Assembly: GCA_018710845.1 (NCBI GenBank)
Contig: DVJB01000024.1
Span: 1-64,000, forward strand
DNA from: Candidatus Onthomonas avicola
GTDB taxonomy: Bacteria > Bacillota > Clostridia > Oscillospirales > Oscillospiraceae
Direction of reading: 5' to 3'
DNA: 64,000 nucleotides
Shown here: piece by piece, positions 35,362 to 47,254 of the stretch
Layout: each line of letters begins with the position of its first letter
Position numbering within the stretch: the stretch's first letter is position 1
Program-made: the position numbers and the translations under genes
Notes under the pieces: generated by a model
What the model was told of the DNA's origin: nothing
The model's database searches: none
What the model saw: the letters and a program-made list of their open reading frames with translations, nothing else

Positions 35362-35395
35362 CTGTGAATACAAATTAAGTAATTGCGTGCGGACA

Positions 35396-35427
35396 AAAAT
35401 AGCCGCCTCCCCATACGGGGAGGCGGC
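35396..35427 (-). terminator. nifJ terminator
   Basis: Stem GCCGCCTCCCC / GGGGAGGCGGC (35402-35427) followed on the minus strand by TATTTTTG. Confidence 0.9.
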
Positions 35428-35468
35428 CTTGCGCAATCGGTTCAGTTGTCCGTAGAAGCTTGTCCGGA

Positions 35469-39002
<3,534 letters not shown>

Positions 39003-39065
39003 GGTATGGTCTCCTCCTTAACAAGCATTGATTCCAAAATCGAAATCGTGCGCGTTTACTCTGTT

Positions 39066-39094
39066 ATCATACCAGTTATTGCGGTATTTGTAAA
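39066..39094 (-). promoter_or_regulatory. nifJ promoter
   Basis: Minus strand: TTTACA, 17-nt spacer, TATGAT, about 64 nt before the ATG, which has AGGAGGAG. Confidence 0.75.
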
Positions 39095-39295
39095 CACAGA
39101 AATGTTGGAATTGCACCAAATTTTGTGCTTTCTACCAGTTAGTCATGGCTCACCTATACAGATTTTCTCCCCCTTTTCCCCCCTGGCGGCGCTGCGCGGC
39201 GGGAAGCGCCGCGGGCGCTTGCAATCCGCCGTGCTTTCCGGTATCATAAAACAGAACAAATAGAACTCTATCTTTTTGACAGCGAGGTGGTCTGC

Positions 39296-40813
39296 ATGGT
39301 GTCCCGCGTCCGTTCCCTGGCGCTGGAGGGCATCTCCGGGTATGAGGTGGGGGTGGAGTGCGACCTGGCGCGCGGGCTGCCCGGCTTTGAGATCGTCGGC
39401 CTGCCGGGCGCGGCGGTGCGCGAGGCGCGCGACCGGGTCCGCTCGGCGGTCAAAAACGCAGGTTTCCGTTTCCCGGAGGGGCGGATCACGGTCAACCTCG
39501 CCCCCGCCGACCGGCGCAAGGACGGGACGGTATACGACCTGCCCATCTCAGTCGGGCTGCTGCACGCCTGCGGACAGATCACCGGAGACCTGGGCAGCTG
39601 CGCCTTTCTGGGGGAGCTCTCCCTCTCCGGCCGCCTGCGGCCGGTGCGCGGGGTGCTGCCGATGGCGCTCGCGGCGCGCGCGCTCGGCCTTGCGGCGCTC
39701 TACGTGCCGAAAGAAAACGCCCCCGAGGCCACACTGGCCGAGGGACTGACGGTCTACCCGGTGGAGGAGCTGGGCCAGCTCGCCGACCACCTGTGCGGCC
39801 GCAGCGCCATTGCGCCCGCCCCGGCGTGGACCCCGGAGGCGTCCGAGGTCCCTATGCCCGACTTTGCCGACGTGAAGGGGCAGGAGCAGGTCAAGCGCGC
39901 AGCGGAGATCGCCGCCGCCGGGGGGCATCACCTCTTGCTTGTCGGTCCGCCCGGCTCGGGCAAGAGCATGATTGCCCGGCGCATCCCCTCCATCCTGCCG
40001 GAGATGACGCGGGCGGAGGCGCTGGAGGTGACCCAGCTGCTCAGCGTCGCCGGACAGCTCCGGCCGGAGCGGCCGCTGGCGGCGCAGCGCCCCTTCCGCG
40101 CGCCGCACCACACCGTCTCCGCCCCGGCCCTCGCCGGCGGCGGGTCACAGCTGCGGCCGGGAGAGATCTCGCTGGCACACCACGGGGTGCTCTTTCTGGA
40201 TGAGCTGCCGGAGTTTGCGCGCGAGACGCTGGAGGTGCTGCGCCAGCCGCTGGAGGACGGGACCGTCCAGATCTCGCGCGTGGCGGGGACGGTGACCTAT
40301 CCCAGCCGGTTTATGCTCGTGTGCGCGATGAACCCCTGCAAGTGCGGCTGGTACGGCTATGACGCGGGCCGCTGCCGGTGCTCCGCCTCGGAGGTGCGGC
40401 GCTATCTCGGCCGGCTCTCCGGGCCGCTGCTCGACCGGATCGACCTGCAGGTGGAGGTGCCCGCGCTGGACTTTGAGGCGCTCTCCCGCCGCCAGCCGGG
40501 CGAACCCTCCGCCGCCATCCGCGCGCGGGTGGAGCGGGCCCGCGACCGCCAGCGCCGCCGGTACGGCCCGGACGGGCCGGACTGCAACGCGCACATGGGC
40601 CAGCGGGAGCTGCGGGAATACTGCGCGCTGGACGAGGCGGGCTCTGCCGTGCTGCGCGGGGCGTACGAGCGCCTGGGGCTGACCGCGCGCAGCTATGACC
40701 GCGTCCTGCGCGTGGCGCGGACCATCGCCGACCTCGCCGGCGAGGAGCGCGTCGGCGCCCTCCACCTGGCCGAGGCGATCGGCTACCGCACCGCCAAGGC
40801 GCTGTCGGTCTAG
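39296..40813 (+). CDS. comM: YifB/ComM-family Mg-chelatase-like AAA ATPase
   Basis: 505 aa. N-terminal Lon-like S5 fold (GISGYEVGVECDLARGLPGFEIVGLPGAAVREARDR), AAA core with Walker A LVGPPGSGKS, Walker B VLFLDELPEF, CNPC-type zinc element around MNPCKCGWYGYDAGRCRCS, and C-terminal SYDRVLRVARTIADL. ComM is a hexameric helicase that promotes branch migration during natural transformation (family knowledge). Start ATG 39296 behind GAGGTGG. It overlaps the convergent dCMP deaminase gene tail-to-tail by 4 nt. Confidence 0.94.
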   Translation: MVSRVRSLALEGISGYEVGVECDLARGLPGFEIVGLPGAAVREARDRVRSAVKNAGFRFPEGRITVNLAPADRRKDGTVYDLPISVGLLHACGQITGDLGSCAFLGELSLSGRLRPVRGVLPMALAARALGLAALYVPKENAPEATLAEGLTVYPVEELGQLADHLCGRSAIAPAPAWTPEASEVPMPDFADVKGQEQVKRAAEIAAAGGHHLLLVGPPGSGKSMIARRIPSILPEMTRAEALEVTQLLSVAGQLRPERPLAAQRPFRAPHHTVSAPALAGGGSQLRPGEISLAHHGVLFLDELPEFARETLEVLRQPLEDGTVQISRVAGTVTYPSRFMLVCAMNPCKCGWYGYDAGRCRCSASEVRRYLGRLSGPLLDRIDLQVEVPALDFEALSRRQPGEPSAAIRARVERARDRQRRRYGPDGPDCNAHMGQRELREYCALDEAGSAVLRGAYERLGLTARSYDRVLRVARTIADLAGEERVGALHLAEAIGYRTAKALSV

Positions 40814-41310
40814 GCCTTACACCCCGCGTCCTCCGGAATGGTGTCGTCCTGCTCCACCCAGTCGCGCACCGGCACGACGGTGTACTCCTCCGCCGTGTTG
40901 CGCACGACCACCTTGGCGATCCCGGCGTTGATGACCAGGCGGCGGCACATGGAGCAGCAGGTGGTGTCGTGCAGCAGCTCGCCGGTCTGCCCGTCGCGCC
41001 CGGCCAGGTAGAGCGTCGCGCCCAGCATCTCGCTGCGGGCGGCGGAGATGATGGCGTTGGCCTCGGCGTGGACGCTGCGGCAGAGCTCGTAGCGCTGGCC
41101 GGAGGGGATACGCAGCTCCTCGCGCGTGCAGCGGCCGAGGTCGATGCAATTCTTGCGTCCTCTCGGGGCGCCGTTGTAGCCGGTGGAGATCACCTCGTCG
41201 TCCTTGACGATGATCGCCCCGTATTTCCGGCGCAGGCAGGTGGACCGTTCCAGCACGGTCTCGGCGATATTCAAATAGTAGTTTTCCTTGTCAACGCGGC
41301 TCTGTGCCAC
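40810..41310 (-). CDS. comEB: dCMP deaminase (ComEB-like)
   Basis: About 166-aa cytidine/deoxycytidylate deaminase: zinc motif HAEANAI and the second half TTCCSMCRRLVINAGI, plus substrate contact GYNGAPRG. Converts dCMP to dUMP for dTTP synthesis. I prefer GTG 41310 behind GAAAGGGGTG; the frame could start at GTG 41334. Confidence 0.92.
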   Translation of the reverse strand: MAQSRVDKENYYLNIAETVLERSTCLRRKYGAIIVKDDEVISTGYNGAPRGRKNCIDLGRCTREELRIPSGQRYELCRSVHAEANAIISAARSEMLGATLYLAGRDGQTGELLHDTTCCSMCRRLVINAGIAKVVVRNTAEEYTVVPVRDWVEQDDTIPEDAGCKA

Positions 41311-41482
41311 AGGGAACACCCCTTTCTCTGTCACTTTGTGCTCCCAGTATACGGCTTTTCCCCCTCTCGGGCAAGAGTATTCACAATTATTTTACGACTG
41401 AAAGATTGACCTTTGTTCTCCCGTGCGGTATGATAGGGATATCAAAATCGCCGCCTTTCGGGGCCTGTGAGGAGTCTTATCC

Positions 41483-41890
41483 TTGATTCGTAATTTTTTC
41501 AACCGTCTGATGTACGGACGCTACGGCTCGGATTCTCTGAGCCTGTTTCTCGTGACCGCCGGGCTGGTGGTCTGGCTGATCAGCCAGTTTGTCCGCATCG
41601 GCTGGCTGAGCGCGGTCTTGTGGATTATCAGCTATGCGGCGCTGATTTGGGCGATTTTTCGGATGTTTTCCCGCAATTATGCCCGACGCCGCAGTGAGAA
41701 CGACCGGTTTACCGCCCTGGTGGACCCGCTGATGCAGGTCTTCCGTCGCAAGCGCGCCCAGATGCGCGACCGGGACCACGTCTATTTCCGCTGCCCCAAC
41801 TGCGGGCAGATGCTGCGCGTCCCCAAGGGGAAGAACCGCATCTCCATCACCTGCCGCAAGTGCGGCAACGTCTTCCAGAAGAAAACCTGA
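41483..41890 (+). CDS. Small membrane protein with C-terminal zinc ribbon
   Basis: 135 aa. Two hydrophobic segments (about residues 20-60) are followed by a basic region and a CPNCGQ...CRKCGN zinc ribbon. TTG start at 41483 behind TGAGGAG. Function unknown; widespread in Oscillospiraceae-type genomes to my recollection. Its terminator hairpin is the one duplicated around element copy 5. Confidence 0.78.
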   Translation: MIRNFFNRLMYGRYGSDSLSLFLVTAGLVVWLISQFVRIGWLSAVLWIISYAALIWAIFRMFSRNYARRRSENDRFTALVDPLMQVFRRKRAQMRDRDHVYFRCPNCGQMLRVPKGKNRISITCRKCGNVFQKKT

Positions 41891-41904
41891 TGGCAGCAAA
41901 TTGG

Positions 41905-42162
41905 GCCCCGTCTCCCCGCGAGACGGGGCCTCAGAGTGTCAAAAAGGTCTCACCGAGTTTGGCTCGAAGAGCCAAATAGAGTCCAATTCATTTTTGGCAC
42001 GGGCATGTACCGGGCCAAAAATACTGATAGTCTCGCAAGTGTGCGACCGAAGGGAGTGCGCGCAGCGAGACTGCAAACTCGCGCAAATGCTTGCATTTGC
42101 GCGAAAGGCTGTCAAAAACTCTTTTTGACAGCCTTTCGCCCCGTCTCCCCGCGAGACGGGGC
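41905..42162 (+). repeat. Hairpin element copy 5 between duplicated terminators
   Basis: Body about 41930-42137, short variant, nearly identical to copy 3. The 25-nt hairpin with arms GCCCCGTCTC / GAGACGGGGC is present at 41905-41929 and 42138-42162 with no mismatch. Only the right copy has a T-rich tail (TTTCTCTG). It lies between two convergent genes. Confidence 0.93.
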
Positions 42163-42245
42163 TTTCTCTGTCCCCGGATGCAGACGCGCCCCCGTCCGCC
42201 CGTTGTCCGGCGGATGGGGACGCGCTGTGTGGTTTTGTTCCGGTT

Positions 42246-42869
42246 TTACGCCTCGGTGTCAAGATTCGCGCCCTTCAGGCCGAGGAAGCTGCCCTCAGGC
42301 AGGCCGCCCTCCGCGTGGCCGATCAGCCACTTGTTGTTCGCCGTCAGGAGCTTGTCCTCGCCCTCGCCGCCGTGCGCGGCCTGGAGCGGTCCGTTCGTGC
42401 CCGCCGGGAGGACGATGGCCACCTGAAAGCCCTTCCCGTCCACGCCGCAGGGGGCGTAGTGCAGGGTGGTGCCGTAGATCTCCACACCGGTGCCCGCTGG
42501 GAGGAGGAATGCCTCCATCTTCGCCGTGTCATAGGTAAAGTCGGCCTCGATGTCCTGCTGGCGGCCGAGGATCAGAATCGCGTCCGTCGCGGCGATGTTC
42601 AGCTCGGAGCAGCGGTGGTACTCCACGGCGTTGAGCAGGTGGTTGTGGCCGTTGCAGTAGCCCACCTGGATGGGCAGCTCGCCGAAGGCCACCGTCTGGA
42701 GGGCCTCCTTCGACGCCGTCGCCTCCAGCGCGGGCACGGACGCCTCGTAGACCACGCCCTCCGTCACCGGCGTCTGGGCCAGCGCCTCGAGCAGCGGGGC
42801 GAGGTCAATGCCGGCGAGCACCTTGCCGTAGGGGGCAAACGCCTCGCTGTGAACCGAATGCAGTTTCAT
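42246..42869 (-). CDS. DUF4867-like cupin protein
   Basis: 207 aa, double-stranded beta-helix character: EYHRCSELNIAATDAILILG, KMEAFLLPAGTGVEIYGTTLHYAPC and FQVAIVLPAGTN fit a cupin barrel with His/Glu ligands. It resembles DUF4867, found near sugar-isomerase genes in Clostridia, and is distantly like ureidoglycolate lyase. Role unknown. Start ATG 42869 behind AAAGGATGA. Confidence 0.72.
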   Translation of the reverse strand: MKLHSVHSEAFAPYGKVLAGIDLAPLLEALAQTPVTEGVVYEASVPALEATASKEALQTVAFGELPIQVGYCNGHNHLLNAVEYHRCSELNIAATDAILILGRQQDIEADFTYDTAKMEAFLLPAGTGVEIYGTTLHYAPCGVDGKGFQVAIVLPAGTNGPLQAAHGGEGEDKLLTANNKWLIGHAEGGLPEGSFLGLKGANLDTEA

Positions 42870-43034
42870 GAAAATCATCCTTTCTCAAATGGGAATTGGG
42901 TTTGCGCTGTCGCGCCGTTTTGGGTAGTTTCAGTATAAACGTCCAAACCCCACCCGGTCAAGTCGGTTGTTATTCTCCCCTTCCGACAATATTGCTGCCC
43001 TCCGCCGGCGCGGCGAAATTTTTCTTTCCCGGAG

Positions 43035-43060
43035 GGAACCGCTCGCCCATCCCTGTCGTA
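43035..43060 (+). promoter_or_regulatory. Candidate autoregulatory ECF promoter
   Basis: GGAACC, 16-nt spacer, CGTA: the -35/-10 form used by many ECF sigma factors. It lies about 37 nt before the ECF sigma gene start. Confidence 0.6.
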
Positions 43061-43096
43061 GGTATGGGTGAAGGGACAAGGAAAGGAGGCGATGGG

Positions 43097-43585
43097 ATGG
43101 ACGAATACATCCGCACCTACGGCCGGCGGCTGTTCGGGCTGTGCCTGCACCTGTGCCGCAGCCGCAGCGAGGCGGAGGAGCTCTACCAGGACACCTGGCT
43201 GCGCCTGCTCGAGCAGTGGGCGCGCTACGACCCGTCTCAGCCCTTCGAGCCGTGGGCGGCGCGGGTATGCGTCAATCTCTACCGCGACCGGCTGCGGCGG
43301 CTCCGGCGGCAGGTGACGGTGCTCGCCTTCCCCTCGTGGGAGGAGCAGGACCGGGCGCTCGCGCAGGCCCCCAGTCCGGAGGCGGAGGACTACAGCCCGC
43401 TCCACCAGGCGCTCGCGCGCCTGCCCGACCGGCTGCGGCTGCCGGTCATCCTGTACTACTTCGCCGGACACGATATCAGAGAGACCGCCCGCATGCTCGG
43501 ATTGCCGGAGGGGACGGTCAAATCCCAGCTCGCGAGGGCCAGAGACCAGCTCAGGAGGTGGCTGACCGATGAATCTGAACTTTGA
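43097..43585 (+). CDS. ECF-type RNA polymerase sigma factor
   Basis: 162 aa. Region 2 (LHLCRSRSEAEELYQDTWLRLLEQW) and region 4 (ALARLPDRLRLPVILYYFAGHDIRETARMLGLPEGTVKSQLARAR) are clear. Start ATG 43097 behind AAAGGAGG. The 3' end overlaps the next gene by 17 nt and an ECF-like promoter precedes it, so it likely autoregulates the three-gene operon. Confidence 0.94.
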   Translation: MDEYIRTYGRRLFGLCLHLCRSRSEAEELYQDTWLRLLEQWARYDPSQPFEPWAARVCVNLYRDRLRRLRRQVTVLAFPSWEEQDRALAQAPSPEAEDYSPLHQALARLPDRLRLPVILYYFAGHDIRETARMLGLPEGTVKSQLARARDQLRRWLTDESEL

Positions 43586-43865
43586 GCGCCACGCCCCGCC
43601 CACACTTACCCGGCAGTCCCTGGAGGCCGAGCGCGACCGGCGCGCGGCGCTGCGGCAGCGAAACCTCTGCCTGGCGCTCACCGCCCTGCTCGCGGTGCTC
43701 TCCAACCTCGCCTGCTGGGTCCTGCTCCTCCCCTATCTGACCACGCCCGCGGGGCTCGCCGCCGCCGTGGGGCTGATCGCCAGTGAACTGGCCGGGCTCG
43801 CCGCCCTGGCCGCATTCGCCATCGTAAGGAGGGATCGTCAATGGCAGCCGTTGGCAATGTTTTGA
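43569..43865 (+). CDS. Small two-helix membrane protein, possible anti-sigma factor
   Basis: 98 aa: about 35 cytoplasmic, charged N-terminal residues, then two membrane helices (LCLALTALLAVLSNLACWVLLL; AAAVGLIASELAGLAALAAFAIV). It overlaps the sigma gene by 17 nt and the next gene by 25 nt. Anti-sigma role is inferred from position and topology only; no ZAS zinc motif is seen. Confidence 0.72.
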   Translation: MNLNFERHAPPTLTRQSLEAERDRRAALRQRNLCLALTALLAVLSNLACWVLLLPYLTTPAGLAAAVGLIASELAGLAALAAFAIVRRDRQWQPLAMF

Positions 43866-44770
43866 TCTTTGTACTTCTGATTCTGCTGCTCCTGTTTGGC
43901 AGCCTGATCGCCCTGGCCGTCTATGTCGCGCGCGACGCGCGGCGGCGGGGGATGAACGCCGTGCTCTGGGTACTGGTGGTGCTCCTGGTGCCCGGCTATG
44001 TGGGACTCATCATCTATCTGCTCGTCCGGCCGAGCGCCCCGCTCTACCAGTGCAGCCAGTGCGGCCAGCCGGTGGAGCGCTCCTTCGCCCGCTGCCCCTA
44101 CTGCGGGGCGCAGCTGCTGGCCTCCTGCCCGAACTGCGGCCAGGCCGCCCAGCCGGAGTGGAAGCTCTGCCCCCACTGCGGCACGGAGCTGACCGCGTCC
44201 GACCAGGTTCATCCGCCCGTGCGGCGTAAGGACCGGCTGTGGGTGGTGCTGGCCGTCGTGGGCGCGCTGATTGTGGTCTTTGCGCTGTTCATCGTGTTTC
44301 AGCTGATCTCGTTTTCCACCGTCGGAGGGGCCAGCTTTGAGGGCAGCATCGTCCAGGAGGTCACCTCCAACGGGGAGGCGGGCGCCACCTACGCCCTCGC
44401 GCACATCGACCCGGACGAGCTGCAGGGCAATGTGGTCACCTCCGAGTGGTACCGCACCGCGCGGGAGGACACCAGCCGCGGGCACGTCCTCTCCTTTCAG
44501 ACGGAGGAGGCCGCGGGCGGCATCCTCCTGCTTGCGGGCGACGCCAACCGCTATGAGCCGCTTCTGGGAGACCAGCCCCTGAGCAGTCAGATCCTGCTCA
44601 CGCTGGAGGAGATCGAGCAGTCCGGCGGGACCTCCGTCTGGGTCTTCTGGTATGACACCGGCGAAAACCCGGTTCCCTGGGGGATCGAGAGCGATCTCGC
44701 CGTGGACTGGACGGAGAGCGACCAGCCCGGCGCGTTGGAGTCCCTCTGCCGTGACTGGGCCGGCGTGTAA
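43841..44770 (+). CDS. Membrane protein with two zinc ribbons
   Basis: 309 aa. Two N-terminal membrane helices, then a double zinc ribbon (CSQCGQPVERSFARCPYCG; CPNCGQAAQPEWKLCPHCG), a third membrane helix (LWVVLAVVGALIVVFALFIVF) and an extracellular C-terminal domain of about 150 residues that I do not recognise. Third gene of the ECF operon, perhaps the sensor or an output of that regulon. Confidence 0.78.
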   Translation: MAAVGNVLIFVLLILLLLFGSLIALAVYVARDARRRGMNAVLWVLVVLLVPGYVGLIIYLLVRPSAPLYQCSQCGQPVERSFARCPYCGAQLLASCPNCGQAAQPEWKLCPHCGTELTASDQVHPPVRRKDRLWVVLAVVGALIVVFALFIVFQLISFSTVGGASFEGSIVQEVTSNGEAGATYALAHIDPDELQGNVVTSEWYRTAREDTSRGHVLSFQTEEAAGGILLLAGDANRYEPLLGDQPLSSQILLTLEEIEQSGGTSVWVFWYDTGENPVPWGIESDLAVDWTESDQPGALESLCRDWAGV

Positions 44771-44903
44771 GTGTACGGCGCGGGCGAGGTGCCGGCCATC
44801 GGCGGGTGACGGGGCGCATGGGGTGCCTGTAAATGGTTCCGTAGACGCGGGCGCACAGGGTGCGCCCCTACGGCGGGGAAAACCACACGAAATGTTAGCC
44901 AAT

Positions 44904-44938
44904 GGCCTCGCCGCTGGAAAAGCGGCGGGGCCGGTTTT
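44904..44938 (+). terminator. Terminator of the ECF operon
   Basis: Stem GGCCTCGCCGCT / AGCGGCGGGGCC with loop GGAAA, followed by GGTTTTCG. The gap before it (44771-44903) also holds a small GGGCGCA/TGCGCCC hairpin. Confidence 0.7.
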
Positions 44939-44944
44939 CGTCAC

Positions 44945-45556
44945 TCAGAGCAGCTCAGGCGGGATGGCGCGTCCGCGGACGTAATACGCCCGGTCACGCT
45001 CGTCCACCGCGCGCAGGACGCGGCAGGGGTTGCCCACGGCGACGACGTTTGCCGGGAGATCCCGGGTGACCACGCTGCCCGCGCCCACCACCGTGTTGTC
45101 CCCGATGGTCACGCCGGGCAGGACGATCACCCCCGCGCCCAGCCAGCAGTTGCGCCCGATGCGGACGGGGAGATTGTACTGATATCCCTGACCCCGCAGC
45201 TCGGGCAGGACGGGGTGCCCCGCCGTGGCGAGCACCACGTTCGGACCGAACATAGTGCAGTCCCCGACATAGATATGCGTGTCATCCACCAGGGTCAGAT
45301 TAAAATTGACGTAGATATTCCGCCCGAAGTGGACGTGGTGTCCGCCCCAGTTGGCGTGCAGCGGCGGCTCGATGTAGCAGCCCTCGCCGATCTCGGCAAA
45401 CAGCTCCCCCAGCAGGGCCGCGCGCCGCTCCGGCTGGGTGGGCGGGGTGTGATTGAACTCCCACAGGCGCTCCAGACAGCGGTTCTGCTCGGCCATAATG
45501 CTCTCGTCGCCCGGGAGGTAGAGCTCCCCGGTGTGCAGCTTGTCGCGTTCCTCCAT
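44945..45556 (-). CDS. maa: Maltose/galactoside O-acetyltransferase family protein
   Basis: 203-aa left-handed beta-helix acetyltransferase. N-terminal EERDKLHTGELYLPGDESIM, then PPLHANWGGHHVHFGRNIYVNFN, catalytic His in ATAGHPV, and hexapeptide repeats ending GNPCRVLR, the Maa/LacA pattern. Transfers acetyl from acetyl-CoA to a sugar. Start ATG 45556 behind GGAGG; the long frame upstream is an artefact. Confidence 0.93.
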   Translation of the reverse strand: MEERDKLHTGELYLPGDESIMAEQNRCLERLWEFNHTPPTQPERRAALLGELFAEIGEGCYIEPPLHANWGGHHVHFGRNIYVNFNLTLVDDTHIYVGDCTMFGPNVVLATAGHPVLPELRGQGYQYNLPVRIGRNCWLGAGVIVLPGVTIGDNTVVGAGSVVTRDLPANVVAVGNPCRVLRAVDERDRAYYVRGRAIPPELL

Positions 45557-45689
45557 TGCAGATGCCTCCATTCCGCCCTCCGGCACTCCGGAGGGCCTTT
45601 TCTCCCCGCAAGTATAGCACAGACCGGACCGCCGTCGATGGGCCGCGGTTAAATTTTGCTTAAATTTTCGTGTCCGGACGCTCATCCCA

Positions 45690-45718
45690 TTGCGTCCGGT
45701 CGGGCAGACTGGTATCAT
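45690..45718 (+). promoter_or_regulatory. Promoter of the AIM24 gene
   Basis: TTGCGT, 17-nt spacer ending TGG, TATCAT: extended -10 type. Confidence 0.6.
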
Positions 45719-45784
45719 AAGGTCAGCCACTTCGCCAAAAGCGGGTGCGAAATGACGCGCAGAGCGCAGAAGGAGCGTGCTTCC

Positions 45785-46558
45785 ATGTATCAGATTCACA
45801 ATTTCCTGGACAACGACGACATCAAGGTACTCGACCGGCTCGGCCCGTTTTCCGTGATCGAATACCAGCGTGACCTGAGTGTGCTGCCCAGCGAGGCGGC
45901 CCTCGCCTATTACTGCAATGAGATGAACGTGCGCAAGCGCCAGGTGGTCTGCGACCTGTCGCGGTCCGGCGGCGTGACCATCCAGGCCGGCGCGATGCAG
46001 TGGGCGGCGGGCAACGTGAACGCCACCACCGGCATCAAGGGCGTGGGCGACTTCTTTGGCAAGGCGGTGCGCGGCTCGGTCACCGGAGAGTCCGCCATCA
46101 AGCCGGAGTACACCGGCGACGGCACCCTGGTCCTCGAGCCGACCTATAAGCACATCCTGCTCATCGACATGGCGGACTGGAACGGCGACATCGTGCTCGA
46201 CGATGGTCTCTTCCTCGCCTGCGACTCGCGGCTCAAGCACAAGGCGGTCGCGCGCTCCACCTTCTCCTCCGCCATCGCGGGCGGCGAGGGACTTTTTAAC
46301 CTCGGCATTCACGGCAGCGGCGCACTCTGCCTGGAATCTCCCTGTCCGCGCGAAGAGCTGGTGGTCATCGACCTGAAGGACGACGTACTCAAGGTGGACG
46401 GCAATATGGCCATCGCCTGGAGCAACAGCCTGCGCTTCACCGTCGAGCGCTCCAGCCGGTCGCTGATCGGCTCGGCCGCCTCGGGCGAGGGACTGGTAAA
46501 CGTCTACAGCGGGACCGGCCGCGTCCTGCTCGCGCCGGTCACCCAGGGGCCGGTGTAA
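45785..46558 (+). CDS. AIM24-family protein
   Basis: 257 aa, TRAP-like beta-rich fold of the AIM24 family (mitochondrial-biogenesis AIM24 homologue in bacteria): VTIQAGAMQWAAGNV, GTLVLEPTYKHILLIDM, LFNLGIHGSGALCLESPC and IAWSNSLRFTVER. Biochemical role in bacteria is unknown. Start ATG 45785 behind AAGGAG. Followed 28 nt later by the DUF1349 gene, likely one operon. Confidence 0.88.
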   Translation: MYQIHNFLDNDDIKVLDRLGPFSVIEYQRDLSVLPSEAALAYYCNEMNVRKRQVVCDLSRSGGVTIQAGAMQWAAGNVNATTGIKGVGDFFGKAVRGSVTGESAIKPEYTGDGTLVLEPTYKHILLIDMADWNGDIVLDDGLFLACDSRLKHKAVARSTFSSAIAGGEGLFNLGIHGSGALCLESPCPREELVVIDLKDDVLKVDGNMAIAWSNSLRFTVERSSRSLIGSAASGEGLVNVYSGTGRVLLAPVTQGPV

Positions 46559-46586
46559 GGCCAGTTTTGGGGAGGAGACTTTTACT

Positions 46587-47177
46587 ATGGCAGACTTTTT
46601 CCAACAGAACCCGGTCTGGACCCGCCCGCCGCAGCGCTTTACGATTGCGGACGGGCAGGTGGAGGTCGTTACCGACCCGGGCACCGACCTCTGGCAGCGG
46701 ACCTACTACGGCTTTCGCAACGACAACGCGCCCGTCCTGCAGGTGCGCACCGAGGAGCGGTACTTCTCCTTCACCGTGCGTACCCGGTTTGAGAGCAAGC
46801 GCCGCTTTGACCAGTGCGGCGTGGCCCTCTATCTGGACAGCGAGAACTGGCTCAAGGCCTCCATCGAGTACGAAAACGGCGACTATCAGCGCCTCGGCAG
46901 CGTCGTGACCAACCACGGCTACTCCGACTGGGCGACCACCGACATTCCCGCCTCGGTGCGCGAGATGTGGTACCGCCTCAGCCGCCGCGAGAGCGACTAC
47001 TGCATCGAGTGCAGCGAGGACGGTGTCCACTTCCGCCAGATGCGCATCTGTCACCTCTGGGAGGGCGCGGGCGAGATTACTTTCGGCATCTATGCCTGCA
47101 GCCCGGAGCAGTCCTCCTTCCGTGCGGTGTTCTCCGACCTGGAGATCGGCCCGTGCCGTTGGGAGGCGCACGTCTGA
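46587..47177 (+). CDS. DUF1349 (concanavalin-like) protein
   Basis: 196 aa. The family pattern TDLWQRTYYGFRNDNAPVL, FDQCGVALYLDSENWLKASIEYENG and SRRESDYCIECSEDGVHFRQMR identifies DUF1349, predicted to form a beta-jelly-roll related to lectin/glucanase folds. Cytoplasmic, function unknown. GGGGAGGAG precedes the ATG. Confidence 0.9.
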   Translation: MADFFQQNPVWTRPPQRFTIADGQVEVVTDPGTDLWQRTYYGFRNDNAPVLQVRTEERYFSFTVRTRFESKRRFDQCGVALYLDSENWLKASIEYENGDYQRLGSVVTNHGYSDWATTDIPASVREMWYRLSRRESDYCIECSEDGVHFRQMRICHLWEGAGEITFGIYACSPEQSSFRAVFSDLEIGPCRWEAHV

Positions 47178-47193
47178 CCTCCCCTTATCCAGC

Positions 47194-47240
47194 AAAAAAC
47201 GCCAGCCTGACCGCATCGCGGCAACAGGCTGGCGTTTTTT
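47194..47240. terminator. Bidirectional terminator
   Basis: 16-bp stem AAAAAACGCCAGCCTG / CAGGCTGGCGTTTTTT between the convergent DUF1349 and pilin genes. Confidence 0.95.
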
Positions 47241-47254
47241 CTCCTATTCGGATG

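Noticed and set aside
41901..42128. Open frame of about 70 codons conserved in several hairpin-element copies
   Set aside because: It arises because the element is similar in sequence; changes between copies preserve base pairing rather than amino acids, and length and flanks vary.
44834..44878. GGGCGCACAGGGTGCGCCC hairpin as a further mobile repeat
   Set aside because: Only one copy seen in this window; kept as part of the intergenic description.
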